Below, piece after piece: positions 46,961-58,480 of a stretch of DNA of 64,000 nucleotides (position 1 is the stretch's first letter; each line of letters begins with the position of its first letter). The notes below the pieces were generated by a model. That model was not told where the DNA came from. It searched no databases and saw only the letters and a list, made by a program, of their open reading frames with translations. This DNA is from Capitulum mitella. Its lineage: Eukaryota > Arthropoda > Thecostraca > Pollicipedomorpha > Pollicipedidae. The stretch covers positions 19,262,997 to 19,326,996 of the forward strand of contig CP099843.1 in assembly GCA_030062745.1 (NCBI GenBank), in the 5' to 3' direction. The translations under genes were made by a program, and so were the position numbers.

Positions 46961-47400
46961 ATGTACATATTTACATACATGTGAGTATCAATGTGCCACA
47001 CGTGTTTAAATAGGGGCTTTGAATGCATATTTCACATACGATATCTTGCAAAGCAAATCAAATGCAAAGCAAATAAAGTGACCCTGGCATGTATAAGCGT
47101 ATCCATGTAAGCACACGTGTTTCTATTACGGTCTTTGAATGCACATTTCACACAAATCGACTTGTCACACAGCAAATCTACGCCAGGTCACAAGATATCT
47201 GACTTTGACCTTTGATGACCTTGACCTTAACTGACCCTGGTACATGTAAGTGTATCAATGTGCGCACACGTGTTTTTATTAGGGTCTTTGAATGCATATT
47301 TCATACAAACCGACATGTTGTACAGCAAATGTGAATCACGTCACAAAATGGTTGACCTTGACCTTTGGTGACCCTGACCCTTACTGACCGACTTTCGTCT
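46960..47400. repeat. Tandem repeat, three units of 114-154 bp rich in TGACCT
   Basis: CACGTGTTT recurs at about 46999, 47113 and 47267, each time followed by a TCTTTGAATGCATATTTCA-like block. The second and third units end in runs of TGACC (TGACCTTGACCTTT at 47353-47366; a similar run at about 47214-47240). Confidence 0.8.
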
Positions 47401-49630
47401 TGGTACATTCATCAAGTATGCCCAGATGACGTCGCGTGGTTGTGTTCAAACGGTAATCTTAGGCAGAACACTAGTTCTTTCACAAAGTCCCCATTTGGCA
47501 ACGACAACCGTCGTTTTCGTTATGTTTACCTGACTTGAAATGCTTAAAACTTCAAAGAATTTCCGGCCGATTTCCGATTTTCCTGCGTCAATCCACGAGT
47601 TACTATGTCAGCAAGTAGCAGCAACCAGCTCCGAACCGTTCTCGAGATATTCAGTAGGTGGGGTGGGGGTGTTAAAGGTACGGGAACAGGATTACGCGCG
47701 GAGTCTAAGCTAACTAAGCGGTCATGCATTTCCAGGTCTGCTGCTGCTGCTGATTTGATTCCGACTGTTCAACATGAATCAATGTATGTCATGGCGAAAT
47801 GGTGGTCAGCTGACTGTCTCTTTTCTTTTCCAGTTGTCAAGTGACTCTTCAGCCACATATTCCGAGTCGGGGCGAATCGAAGCAGCGACCACAGGGCAAG
47901 ATGATCAGTGTCCCATCCAACTAACATTGGAATTAGTTCACGAAGAGCTATCCATGCCATACAATTCTTCTTTACATAAACAAATTCAATCCTCGCGCTC
48001 CAATGCCAATAAATCCTTCTTATCAACCTCATTTCATGTCTTTGTCCCCGCTGGCTGACTGACAAAACTGCATCTCAAAGCGACTGATCCGTGACCAGCG
48101 GTCGGCAAATCACCTGCACAGCCACGCTCGACCAGCGAGGAGAGGCTCAAGCCTCCTGTGGGGCCCTGTTAGTGATGCGAACAGGGATTAACGCTGTGAC
48201 GATGTCAAGGAGAATACGCCACTATCGTGAGCCTACCGACACAGACGAAAGCGGCGGTAGTTACCACTGGGTGCTGGATAGCAAGCAGGTTCTGGGATAG
48301 TTTACAAGAAGACCTGTCGCTTTCTCTTATCGTGAGAATCGTTTGGATCCATTCCAAACGAGCAGCTTCGCCAACAAAATGCGGCTAGATGGCCGCCTGA
48401 CACAGAAGCACGGTATGTCATTCGACTGTCTCCAGGGCTGACGTGCGCAGAGGATTTTCCGAGAGGGGCCGAAGATACACCACAGGCGTGCAATGTTTAG
48501 CAGACCGGCCCCTCCTGTCGCGATTTTTCCTCGGAGCTGTTCGTTATTTCCTCCAGGGAATAGCCCTCCTCCTCGCCCGCTTGAACGCGCCTGTGCTTCA
48601 GGCCTACTGAGCTGCAATTCATAGGGCGAAAGACGTTCGCCAAAGTGCCAAGATACAGTTCTGACACCGAATTCCTTGTGGGGTCTACATTATCCCACAA
48701 CCTGTAGTGCAAACTCTACGTGTATACTACTGGCGTACAAACAAAGCCCCTGACCCAGCCCTGACCCGGACCTAGTGAACCCGTAGACTTTGCCGCTCTC
48801 CCCAGCAGTTCAGAGATACAGCCGAAATCGGGCAGCACCTCATCTCTCCTCAGAACTTATTCGTCTGCAGGAAAAATTGGCCGAAAATTTCATTCTTTTT
48901 TTCTCGTAACCACACATACACAGTCTAAACAAGTCAGCGAGTACGTTTCAAATCGCTTTGATTCCGTCTCGGTGGACCGACGTTTGACGTTCGTCTAAGG
49001 GCGCTGATCATGAGTCTAACGACAAATAAAGACGCTTTCAAGGCATTGCATTACCAGAAACAATTTCCTGAACAATGGAAGAAATCTACGGCACGTCATC
49101 GAGATGGCTGGCTGTGTTACTAATGGAAGGAATAAGTTCCGAGCGTGCAGACTAGGGAAAGTTTCCAAGCTACATAATCAACGAACGCTATGCAATCTCC
49201 ATTAGCAGTCCAGGTCGCCAGCCCGAGCGTGCTTAGTTCGGGACGGAACAAATGCCATGAATCAGATACGTAGCCAGGGGAGGTATAGGCCCCCAGCCAA
49301 GCGATCCACGCTAGATATTTAGAGACTTCCAGGCATACGGAATAGTGGTCTTATACATGCCGCAAAAGTAAACAATATGTATTTTTCCTCTTCGTTAAAT
49401 ATGAGGTCAATTACGTATGATTTATTGCTTTTTCATAAACTTTTTCCATATGCCAAAGGCATATGACAAAATTTAACATTCCCTCACCAGCAAAATCCTG
49501 GCTACGTGTCTGCCCTGAATATCCGCCACATCTGATGTTTTCAGACTAGGACGGAAGGTGTGGCACGCACAGCCTGATCACGGCTATTATGCATCACATC
49601 TGTTGGGATATATGTATGTATGTACGTACG
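47401..49630. other. No gene recognised
   Basis: Short ORFs only, no domain, no repeat boundary that I can support. Confidence 0.4.
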
Positions 49631-49651
49631 CATGTACATATAAATACATAA

Positions 49652-49655
<4 letters not shown>

Positions 49656-49694
<39 letters not shown>

Positions 49695-49699
49695 TATAA

Positions 49700-49740
<41 letters not shown>
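49656..49740. repeat. (TA)n microsatellite
   Basis: Two long TA runs separated by TTAATATAAATACA. The translated IYIYIY frames over it are artefacts. Confidence 0.95.
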
Positions 49741-49741
<1 letters not shown>

Positions 49742-51130
49742 CTGTGTCTTTGTGTGTGGGTGGGTGTGGGTGTCATCCATGACGACCTATTCGAGGCCTT
49801 TTTACGATGAGATTCCTTTTGACAAAAACATACCGGTAAGGACTCATCTAAGAAAAATAGAGATTCCACCTACCTGGCCATTGTCAAAGGTGTTACCGAC
49901 TCGAAAACAAAGGCTTTACTTCGGACGAACGAACCAAGGACGACTCGTCCAGCTTTCAATTGAACCAGTCCTGCAAATCAGAATCGGGTCAACCAGTCAT
50001 AAAAAGATCTTTCACAAGAATGAAACATCGCGCGCAAATCCTGATATACGTCAGCATTCAAGATCATAGACAATTAAAGCTCTAAGAGCCTCATTAACAA
50101 GAAATTCCCAATTCGGCGCAGCAGCAATGCATCATTTCTACAGCATGGTTTCTTGACGACGGGATAAATGACGTCAGTACGCAGGACGCTCGAGTGAAGG
50201 TGTATATCTATTAGATATATTATATAATAAAAATCACAAATATGACGTTACAACAGGGATTTGTTCTTTAAATATCTTATCCTTAATTCTTCAGAAAACG
50301 GGATTTTTTTCAAACATATAAAATCATTTATATGCCAGGTCAAACATCAGCCTTTTTGCGGAATAGTGGTTGGCTTAAAAAAGACCAAATTACTTTGGAG
50401 AGAGGGTGCCGATTTATGTTTTTAGGAGGGACGACATCTCCCATCGTGAGTTTTCGCCCTTTCAAAGCTGATTTCGTCCCCTACCCCGAAATATTTCCTG
50501 CTGGTTTTAACAAGGGAAATAGGCAATGATGACGAGAGAACAACAGCATTAGATAAATATGGGTATAAAGTATGGAATAAAGCATGAAATCATCTAAAAC
50601 ATGTAGATATGTATATATATATATGCATATGGATGCATATTCATACATACATTTAAAGATAGACATTGACAAGACGACTAAGAAAACGGGATCTATAAAT
50701 TAGTAGTGGTGAGCTTCCCAGGCTCTTCTGCGCGAGACTGATGCGCGCGAAAACAACTTGTCTCGTCTCTTAGACGGCACTGTGATCAGCGCTAGTGTCT
50801 TCGTTTCCAGTACACTGGATTTTTCTCGGCGGAGAGTTACATTGCGTCTGTACGTGTGCTGTCCGAATTAGTTCCATTCTCCTGTCGTGTCCAATGTGTT
50901 CAGACTTCATATAACTGTACGTAAGTATGATTGCTTCAGCACGTCGTTTTACAAGAATGGAGCTGGATAATATGGGCGATATCATCTAGTGTAAGCGTGG
51001 ATTCAGTCACTAGAGATTTCACGAATTGGAACTCAGTTAATCCTTTCCAGATCGTGACATTTACCCTTTCGAAACGACTGCAGGAATATTTATTCCATAA
51101 GCAGTTAGTTTGGGTCAGACCGTGTATAGC
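49741..51130. other. No gene recognised
   Basis: AT-rich, short ORFs only. A short TA-rich patch lies at 50606-50640. Confidence 0.4.
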
Positions 51131-52690
51131 TTGGATCACATCATGTATGAGTATTAATCTGAAATATGTATTTCATTAGTTGTAAACGACTCATTAGTAA
51201 GTCTGAACCTTTAGTTTAGTTAGAACACATCTGAAGCTATTATGTAGTTTGAATGGTTTTAGAGCAGGCAGCAAGGCAGGTCATGTATGAAGGGGTATTA
51301 ATTTGGTATATATTTCATGATGTGCACTTCTGTTGTAAATGATTCATTTTTTGCATTTAATTTGACATGTAATTTAAATGATTTTACAGTAATTGTGGGT
51401 GCATCTAAATCTCTGGTTCATCCTTAGATTAAGTTAAAAGGGGGTTTGTACAGTAAATGTGTGTGTGTGTGGACCCTTTGGCAACCTCTTGAGATATGAA
51501 CCATATTTTTTAATGCACACAGAGGTCGTCGTGGTATTTAGGTGCTGATTGGCACAGTGGCCCCCTTTTTAAAATACTGAATCCATGCCTGTAAGAACAA
51601 ATCATTGATGGCAGTGTGCAATAAAATTGTCTTTTTATATTGTGATTAAACCATATGCTCACTTTTTTAATAAATTTGGTCCCAAAAGGGTGACATGATG
51701 CTGGAGATCAGACCCCACCAAGGTAAGAATTCTTCTTTTGCATCCTGAGGTTCATGAGAACAAAATAAAAAAGCAGAATAAAAGCAACATGTTTATATAT
51801 GTAGATTGTTTTGAAGAACATGGTTTATAGCTTGCATGTTCAGATTTATTTGCAAAGTCTCTGCTTAAACTAAATGTTCAGACTAGTGTAATAGAGAAGT
51901 TGGATGAGTGTGTGTGGTAAGATGTCCTGTTGGAAGAAGAAAGACTGATATCACCCAAGCCAAAAATTTTGGGCAGAAAATGTCTTGGGGTCTGAAAACA
52001 TGCAAAAGTATCCAAATTCCTGATTGTATTATCATGCAATTTCTGATAATGTTTTTGATTGGTGTTTGTTATTCAGCCTTCACCAAGCTTAATACATTGT
52101 AAATCTACTGTATAAATGAATTAGATGCCACCAAGCTGACATTGTCAACTGAAGTTCTTATGAATGGAGCTCTGAAGTAAAGAGTACCATTTAGTTTGTT
52201 TAATTTGTCTGAAGGTGAGACATTCATTGAAGGTGTTTGTGAGTAATGTTCAAAAGTGGCCATAATGTGTGACCCTAGTTATAATTGTGCAGCATAAAAT
52301 TTGTCAAAACAGTGATTTGGAGAAACTCATCATGAGCATGATTTTTTCCCATTTGCACCTGTTGCATTGGGGTAGTTGCCAGGCAGAGGAACATAGCAGT
52401 GTGACAGGCATATCCAGAATAAAGCAGTAGTGTAAGATGGGCCTTTACATGTGATGACCACAAGCAATGTGTGTGAAAGATAATGCTTTGAAGATGGAGG
52501 TGATATAAATTCTGTATCTGGAATATAATAGATCACAATAAGTTTGAGTGTGTTTTGCAATATGACAGTATGACAGGCATATGTGAGGTAAAACAGAAGT
52601 CTAAGATGGGCCTTTTCTTTTGCTAATCACAAGTGATGTGTGTGAGGAATAACATATTATTAAGATTGATGTAATTTATTTTCAGTTCAA
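51131..52690. repeat. Two small local duplications upstream of EXO1
   Basis: A 65-bp block (CATGTATGA...GTATTAAT...TTGTAAAYGAYTCATT) occurs at about 51143-51195 and 51284-51350. A ~110-bp block starting TGACAGGCATAT occurs at about 52400 and 52571. T- and G-rich on the plus strand, possibly the 5' intron of EXO1 (a donor-like AAG|GTAAGA lies at 51721). Confidence 0.5.
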
Positions 52691-53250
52691 CATGTTCATG
52701 TGCACTTTTTCATAAAGACAAATGGATAGTGGAGTCACTGTATTTTAGCCTTACTAAAATCCTGGGCATGTGACTGGGGATAAACCAGACATCTAGAGCA
52801 GGGAAGGGATATTAAAGTTGGATGAATGTGCCATTGTTAACATCTTGTGTAAAACTTCTGAATAATGATCCATGTTATATTTTGTCATATATCCAGGAGG
52901 TTGTAAACATTGTTCAAACTTTGACTCTTTTGTGCTTCTGTATTTTAGGGCTTTCTTCTTTGTAAATACAGTAGACATGATTGTGGTGCAATCAATCAGC
53001 ACTTGTAGCATCCATCCTTGTGTTGTCCTGAGAAAGTTTGCAAAGATCACTGGCAGTTGTTCCCCATCTGCCTTTTAGACCACAAAAAAGCAAAGGTCAG
53101 AGGGGAGGTACTGACGTTTGTCAGTGTACTGTTGTGCAGGTTTTGCTTTTAACTGTTAATGAAATACTCCAGAATGTTTGGGCAGTTGCTCCCTGATGAA
53201 CATGTTTTGTCACCATGCAGTATTATGTTACCGATGTCCTCTGTTGGCAG

Positions 53251-53352
53251 GGGCGTGATCTGTGGCGACAGTCGCGCGGCACGGTCCGGCCGTGGCTGCC
53301 GGCGGCGCCTCCGGAGTAGGACCAGCGGCCCACACCGCTGCAGGCCGGCGCG
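53251..53352 (+). other. EXO1: Probable EXO1 5' untranslated region after a possible splice acceptor
   Basis: TGTCCTCTGTTGGCAG just before 53252 looks like a 3' splice site, and composition turns sharply GC-rich from there to the EXO1 ATG. A noncoding first exon further upstream is likely but was not located. Confidence 0.35.
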
Positions 53353-53787
53353 ATGGGTATCACTGGTCTGCTGCCGTTCCTCAAGCGGTCGACGCGCCCG
53401 GCCAGTGTGCGCGAGTTCTCCGGCGGCACGGCGGCCGTGGACGCCTACTCGTGGCTGCACAAGGGCGCGTTCGCCTGCGCTGACCGGCTGGCGCGCGGCG
53501 AGCCCACGGACGTGCACATCCGCTACTGCCTCAAGTACGTGAACCTGCTGCTGGCGCACGGCGTCAAGCCGGTGCTCGTGTTCGACGGCCGCCACCTGCC
53601 CAGCAAAGAGGACACGGAGGCCAAGCGGCGCGAGAGTCGGCGCAAGCACCGCGCTCTGGCCGCCGAGCACCTGCGCGCCGGCCGCGACCGGCAGGCGCGC
53701 GAGTGTTTCCAGCGCTGCGTGGACGTGACGCCGGCCATGGCGCACCAGCTGATCGTGGAGTGCCGCCGGCTCGGCGTCGACTGCATG
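53353..53787 (+). CDS. EXO1: Exonuclease 1 (EXO1), coding exon 1
   Basis: EXO1 is a FEN1-family 5'-3' nuclease acting in mismatch repair, DNA end resection and meiosis, in the nucleus. This exon gives residues 1-145, the N-terminal nuclease (XPG-N) domain. It starts MGITGLLPFLKRSTR, with Gly2 as the family requires, and keeps AVDAYSWLHKGA (Asp30), LVFDGRHLPSK (Asp78) and Glu89, at the same positions as in human EXO1. The ATG is chosen by this match. The exon ends GACTGCATG|GTGAGC, in phase 0. It is very GC-rich; long antisense frames over it are shadows. Confidence 0.97.
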
Positions 53788-54626
53788 GTGAGCCGTCAGC
53801 CGCGGCGGGGAGGGGGCTTACCGGGACGGCGGGACGTCGAACGGCGTCAGGTGCGCCTCGCCGACCTGGGGGAGGGTGCAGGCACGTTGATGAGAGGCCC
53901 TGACAGTAATGCATTGATCGTGTTCGAGATATCGGGTTCGCCGAGGGCTACTGCAGCCTCCACTGTGCGGTGCTCCCGCCGAAATGTGCATTCGGAGAGC
54001 ACCAGATTTGGTGTACTTTGGGCGTCATATCTTCGGTCAGGTCTGGTCAAATGAAAGCGTGGCTTAACTGGGTTGGCTTAACCCTCACCCGTATAGGGCC
54101 TTCTGCATAACGCGAACGCATGGGTGGTGTTACGACCCCCCGCCATTTCCACACCGTGCGTCCCAGAGCGTCGCGGAAAAAACTAGCGTGTTGCGCATGA
54201 CGACGTCTCGCGACTGGTATCTCTTGATGGTGATTAAACGAAACGGATATCATAGTGTCCGTCAGTCAATTATGAATATCTGTACACCACACGATTGTGT
54301 TTTACCCATGGAGTCCGATCCAGGTCATGCTAGGTCATTCCTTGTCATGCGGGGTCGTCGGTTTAAATGCGTTTTCAGAGCTGCAGAAGTATTTCTGTAG
54401 ATAATAGTAGATGCTGAAGTCAAATGTAGCATCTCGGTTAACAAGCACTAGTGTCTAATCGCGTATAAAGGTCATCTTAGGTCTTCCGGTATTATCTGAA
54501 GCCATTGACTCAGAATAACTTCGGATTAACCAAAGACTGTAATTCGGATGTCGTAAAAGCGTTTTTCGAGTTGATATCCGACACAAAATTAACTCTAGGC
54601 ATGCCGTATTGTTAAAGACTCATCAC

Positions 54627-54938
54627 CATGGTCAGAAATTTGGTTTTTGTTCGTGGTGCAGGAGTATAATTTTCGTTTTGTACTACAAAATTTTGAAAAC
54701 ATTAATGCTAGTTTAAGTTGGCGTTCTTGGTGTGTCAATTATGACAGTTATGACATCATACCAGCTTCTTACTGATTGGAGGCAGTCATTTCCTTGCAGA
54801 GTTAGAAACTTGTCGACATAATTACAGTGTAGCTTTTTGACACAGGCACCAGATGAGACTTTTTGAGTATAAAATGTTTTTGGAGCACATATCTCTGTTG
54901 TTCGTAAACACCGAAAAACAACGCCTTTCCCAACCTTG
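54627..54938 (+). mobile_element. hAT-like MITE, 312 bp, in the EXO1 intron
   Basis: Flanked by the perfect 8-bp duplication CTCATCAC (54619-54626, 54939-54946). Left end CATGGTCAGAAATTTGG; right end reversed CAAGGTTGGGAAAGG. 8-bp duplications and CAGGG-like ends are typical of hAT transposons. A second copy with its own 8-bp duplication is at 61756-62060. No coding capacity. Confidence 0.8.
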
Positions 54939-55252
54939 CTCATCACTCCATGGCCGACGCAGCTCCGCCCATTGGAGCAAGTCAGGCGTTCGCGACATTG
55001 CGCTCTCTTTAGATGAAATACAAGATTTGCAACAACTTTATGTCATTCGCTTCCTTACACCTCAGCCATTCCGAATACATGCGTTGTTTTGTGATAACTA
55101 TTTTCTATCGTATTTCCAAAGATAAAAAGTAACGTGTTTTCCGCCTTAGCTCATGACCTCAGTTTACACCCTCAGGAATCCCGACAGTTAGCAGAAGCGT
55201 ATTAAATCCATGTGTAGTCTGAAGGAATATACAGTTGGAGTCGATTGGTATG

Positions 55253-55253
55253 C

Positions 55254-55317
<64 letters not shown>

Positions 55318-55325
55318 ATATATAT
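55253..55325. repeat. (TA)n microsatellite
   Basis: TA run with two TGTATA interruptions, inside the EXO1 intron. Confidence 0.95.
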
Positions 55326-56144
55326 TGTTTCTGCACTCATTAAAGTCTTATATTGAGACAAAACTGAGACCGTGGTAAACCGGCCGCGTCGGCGCGCGTA
55401 AACGACTGATTTGATAATATTTGACTTGATTTGATGATTATGACATGGATCCCGTTGTGACGTCATAGCTCGTTACCATGGCAACGTAGAAGAAAATTTC
55501 TCACCATAACATGCAGAAAGGATGTCCTAGAAGATGCACCAAGTTTCAGATGGATCAAACAAACCGTTCGGAAGTTGTCCTCGGAAAATATCAGGGAGGC
55601 TGCATCACTACCCCCCCCCCCCACGTGTAAGCGAGGGTTGAGTTATAGCTCTGGCGACAGTCACTTTTTATGACCATTTGGTGCCTTTGGATGCATTAGA
55701 AACTCGAATACAGTTGAGATATTCTCCTCATTGGTATTAGATACGATGTCAAGTGAGACACGAACATGCTATCCAAGGTCATGTTAGGTCATGGTTCTCG
55801 TAGGTGGTTATAAACCTTTCGATTTGGGGTGAGACGGTGACCACCGAATGTAAACCGGAATATCTGAAGAAAATACGGCCCGCTTTAAAAGAAATAATAA
55901 TATAAAAAGCATAATCGTTTATCGTTTTTGGAAAGGTACTGCGACGTTCAGCAACGTAACTTAAGTGGTTGATAAAATATAAAAAAATAACTGGGGGATC
56001 ATATTTGCCCCCATGACGGGGTGGGTTAGGATTTCATCTGTGAATTATTGCCTTGTTGGCTTGCGGTTGACCGAGATCTGGAAGTTTGTGGGCCTTGCAA
56101 AATGGTTTGATCTTATAAGTGTGGTGCTGTTATGTTTTCTTTTT

Positions 56145-56220
56145 GTTATGCCTGCGGTGTGCGACATGCTAACCGGGTACTACACCACTCTGCTGGCATG
56201 TCACACACCGCGAGCATAAC
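56145..56220. repeat. Imperfect 25-bp inverted repeat
   Basis: GTTATGCCTGCGGTGTGCGACATGC (arm shown in part: GTTATGCCTGCGGTGTGC) at 56145-56169 pairs with 56196-56220 with about three mismatches; loop 26 bp. It lies about 190 bp before the EXO1 acceptor, so it could fold in the pre-mRNA. Confidence 0.8.
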
Positions 56221-56412
56221 AGCAGGTGAAGATAACAGTACGTTTTAAGTCTGCAGACAGCAGTGGAAACCGAACCACCCAACAAGGACTGAATTAAGGC
56301 CGCACCACAATGATGTGGTATTTCCCGGCAGGAGGTGTATCTGTATGTGTTTCATGACAACCTAAATGGTGAATAAGGAGGCGTCGCTTGAGCTGGCGTT
56401 CGTTGCGATCAG

Positions 56413-58170
56413 GTGGCTCCGTACGAGGCGGACGCGCAGCTGGCGTACCTGGCGCGTAACGGCATCGCTGACCTGGTCATCACCGAGGACTCTGACCTGG
56501 TCCTATTCGGCTGTCCGAACATCCTGTTCAAGATGGACGCGGCCGGCAGCGGGCGCCTGATCGAGGCGCACGCGCTGCCGCTCTCGCTGGGCGCCTCGGC
56601 CGACAAGTTCTCGCTGGAGCGGCTGCGGCTGGTGTGCATCCTGTCCGGCTGCGACTACGCCGCCTCGCTGCCCGGCGTCGGACTCGGCAAGGCCAGCCGA
56701 CTGCTGGTGCGTGCCGCCGACGCCGCCGACACCGACGCCGTCCTGGACAAGCTGCCCGCGCACCTGGGCATGCGCTCGCTGTCGGTCAGCGCCGAGTACA
56801 AGCGGGCGGTGCGCCGCGCCGAGGAGACCTTCCTGTACCAGCTGGTGTTCGACCCGGTGTCGCGCCGGCTGGTGCCGCTCACGCCGTACCCGGCCGGCCG
56901 CTCGGCCGCCCACTTCCCGTTCGCCGGCGCCTGGATAGGCCATGAGGCCGCCTTCCAGCAGGCGCTGGGCAACATAGACGTGTCCACCGGAGTCGCCGTG
57001 GACGACTTCAACCCGGACCGGCCCGGCGCGCTGCCGGCCCACGCGCCGCACAAGAGCATCTGGGCGCGGGACTACGTACCGGCGCGGCGCGCGCGGCCTG
57101 CCGCCGGCTCGGCCCTGTCGCGTGCCAGCACGGCCGGCAAGACCGCGCGCCTCTCCATGCTGGAGAACTTCAAGCGGGCGGCAGCGGCGGCCGCGGCGGC
57201 GGTGACGGGAGGGCGCGATTCCGCCGACGAGAGGCGCCGGGCCGAGGCGGACGTGGCGGCCCTCTACGCCGCGCCGCCGGCGCCGGCCGCGGCGGGCGGC
57301 CACCAGTCGGCGCTGCCTGACGGCGGCCCGGCCAGCCAGGACAGCGGCGTGGCCAGTCAGGCGGACGCCGGCGAGTCGCCGCCGGACGCCGCTCCGTCGC
57401 CGGACGACCAGGCGAGGTCGCGACTGGCGCCAGCGCCGGGGCCGGCCGAGGACAGCCAGTCGCCCGAGCTGGGCCGCCGGCCGCGCAACCCGTTCCGAGT
57501 GCGCGGCAGGCTCCGCGAGCGGCTTGGAGACGCGGTTCGGCGGCGGGTCCTCGCCGGCGGCGACGGCCTCACCAAAATCGTCACCAGCAAGTACTTCCCG
57601 GCCCCGGAGCCGCCGCAGCCGCCACCGGAAGCGGGCCGTGCCCCCGTGCAGAGCATGGAGGAGCTGCTGAAGAGGCGGCGCAATGCGTCCGGCTCGCCGT
57701 CGCTCCCCTCCCCGAAACGGGCGCACCTCGACCGCTCTTCGCCGCCGCCGCCACCGCGGGAGTCCACCGGCGACAGCTGGTACAAGATGAGCTCCGTGTT
57801 CGACCCGAAGCACGCCATGACGGTGTGGGACAGCGAGGTGCACGGCCTGCGCCGGCCGGTGACGCCGCGCTCGCCCGGCAAGGAGAACAGCCCGACGAAG
57901 CGGGCCGCCGCGGAGCAGGGCGCCGCCACTGGCCGCTCGCCGACCGTCTGCGCGCCCAAACGATTCCTGGGCCTGTCGGGCCCGGTGGGCGGCCGCTCGG
58001 CTCCTGCTGCGCCCTCTCAGCGGCCGGGGGAGCCCCGTGCGGCCGCTGGCAGAACCACGCCGGGCACCTGCCGCAAACTGGGACTTGCCAAGCCGGCTGC
58101 CGTCAGACAGCTGAATCTCAAACAGATGTTCGCCTTTCATAAGAGCGAAGCACCCAAACTGAAGCACTAG
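56413..58170 (+). CDS. EXO1: Exonuclease 1 (EXO1), coding exon 2 to stop
   Basis: Residues 146-730. Begins VAPYEADAQLAYL, the XPG-I domain, with Asp171 and Asp173 in ITEDSDLV and CILSGCDY (Asp226, human Asp225), then the helix-hairpin-helix GVGLGKA. LYQLVFDPVSRRLVPL and DDFNPDRPGALPAHAPHKSI complete the conserved core (to about residue 365). The tail is disordered, alanine/proline-rich, with TSKYF near residue 542 (like the MLH1-binding TRSRFF of human EXO1) and QLNLKQMF near the C-terminus (aligned with the human PCNA-binding QIKLNELW). 730 residues against 846 in human. One uninterrupted 585-codon exon is unusual for EXO1. Stop TAG at 58168-58170. Confidence 0.97.
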   Translation: MAPYEADAQLAYLARNGIADLVITEDSDLVLFGCPNILFKMDAAGSGRLIEAHALPLSLGASADKFSLERLRLVCILSGCDYAASLPGVGLGKASRLLVRAADAADTDAVLDKLPAHLGMRSLSVSAEYKRAVRRAEETFLYQLVFDPVSRRLVPLTPYPAGRSAAHFPFAGAWIGHEAAFQQALGNIDVSTGVAVDDFNPDRPGALPAHAPHKSIWARDYVPARRARPAAGSALSRASTAGKTARLSMLENFKRAAAAAAAAVTGGRDSADERRRAEADVAALYAAPPAPAAAGGHQSALPDGGPASQDSGVASQADAGESPPDAAPSPDDQARSRLAPAPGPAEDSQSPELGRRPRNPFRVRGRLRERLGDAVRRRVLAGGDGLTKIVTSKYFPAPEPPQPPPEAGRAPVQSMEELLKRRRNASGSPSLPSPKRAHLDRSSPPPPPRESTGDSWYKMSSVFDPKHAMTVWDSEVHGLRRPVTPRSPGKENSPTKRAAAEQGAATGRSPTVCAPKRFLGLSGPVGGRSAPAAPSQRPGEPRAAAGRTTPGTCRKLGLAKPAAVRQLNLKQMFAFHKSEAPKLKH

Positions 58171-58480
58171 TTGTTCCCACGTTTCGTGAGGACTGTGGAA
58201 ATGAGGGTGGTAATGTGTAGAATGTGGGTGCTGCGCCAGACGTTGAATAGCTGTTTGTGGTGAATTGGTCTGATTCGCGTCATAAGCTATGTGCTAACCT
58301 GGTATGTACGCAGATGTTTCTTATCTGAATTGGATGCCTGTTGTTTTAGCGGCCTGTGAACAAACCAGCACGATGACTATGACGGAAATATTCTTTCCAA
58401 ATGTTTCTCTCGGTGAAGCGATGCACCGTAGCCGTGACAGGTCTACGGCAGAGGTTTCGTCGGATGTCACGATCCGAGGA
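58171..58480 (+). other. EXO1: EXO1 3' flank
   Basis: Presumed 3' untranslated region. No AATAAA follows closely; the nearest variant I see is ATTAAA at 58658-58663, which lies inside the palindrome arm. Confidence 0.4.

Larger units (their letters stand above)
53788..56412 (+). other. EXO1: EXO1 intron (2625 bp)
   Basis: Donor GTGAGC, acceptor GCGATCAG. It contains a hAT-like MITE (54627-54938), a (TA)n tract (about 55253-55325), a C-run near 55608-55622, a hairpin (56145-56220) and several MITE-like passages with AGGTCA motifs (for example near 55770). Confidence 0.9.

Noticed and set aside
56503-58167. 554-codon open frame on the minus strand
   Set aside because: It is antisense to the EXO1 exon. 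High GC content removes stop codons on both strands; the sense frame matches a known family, this one does not.
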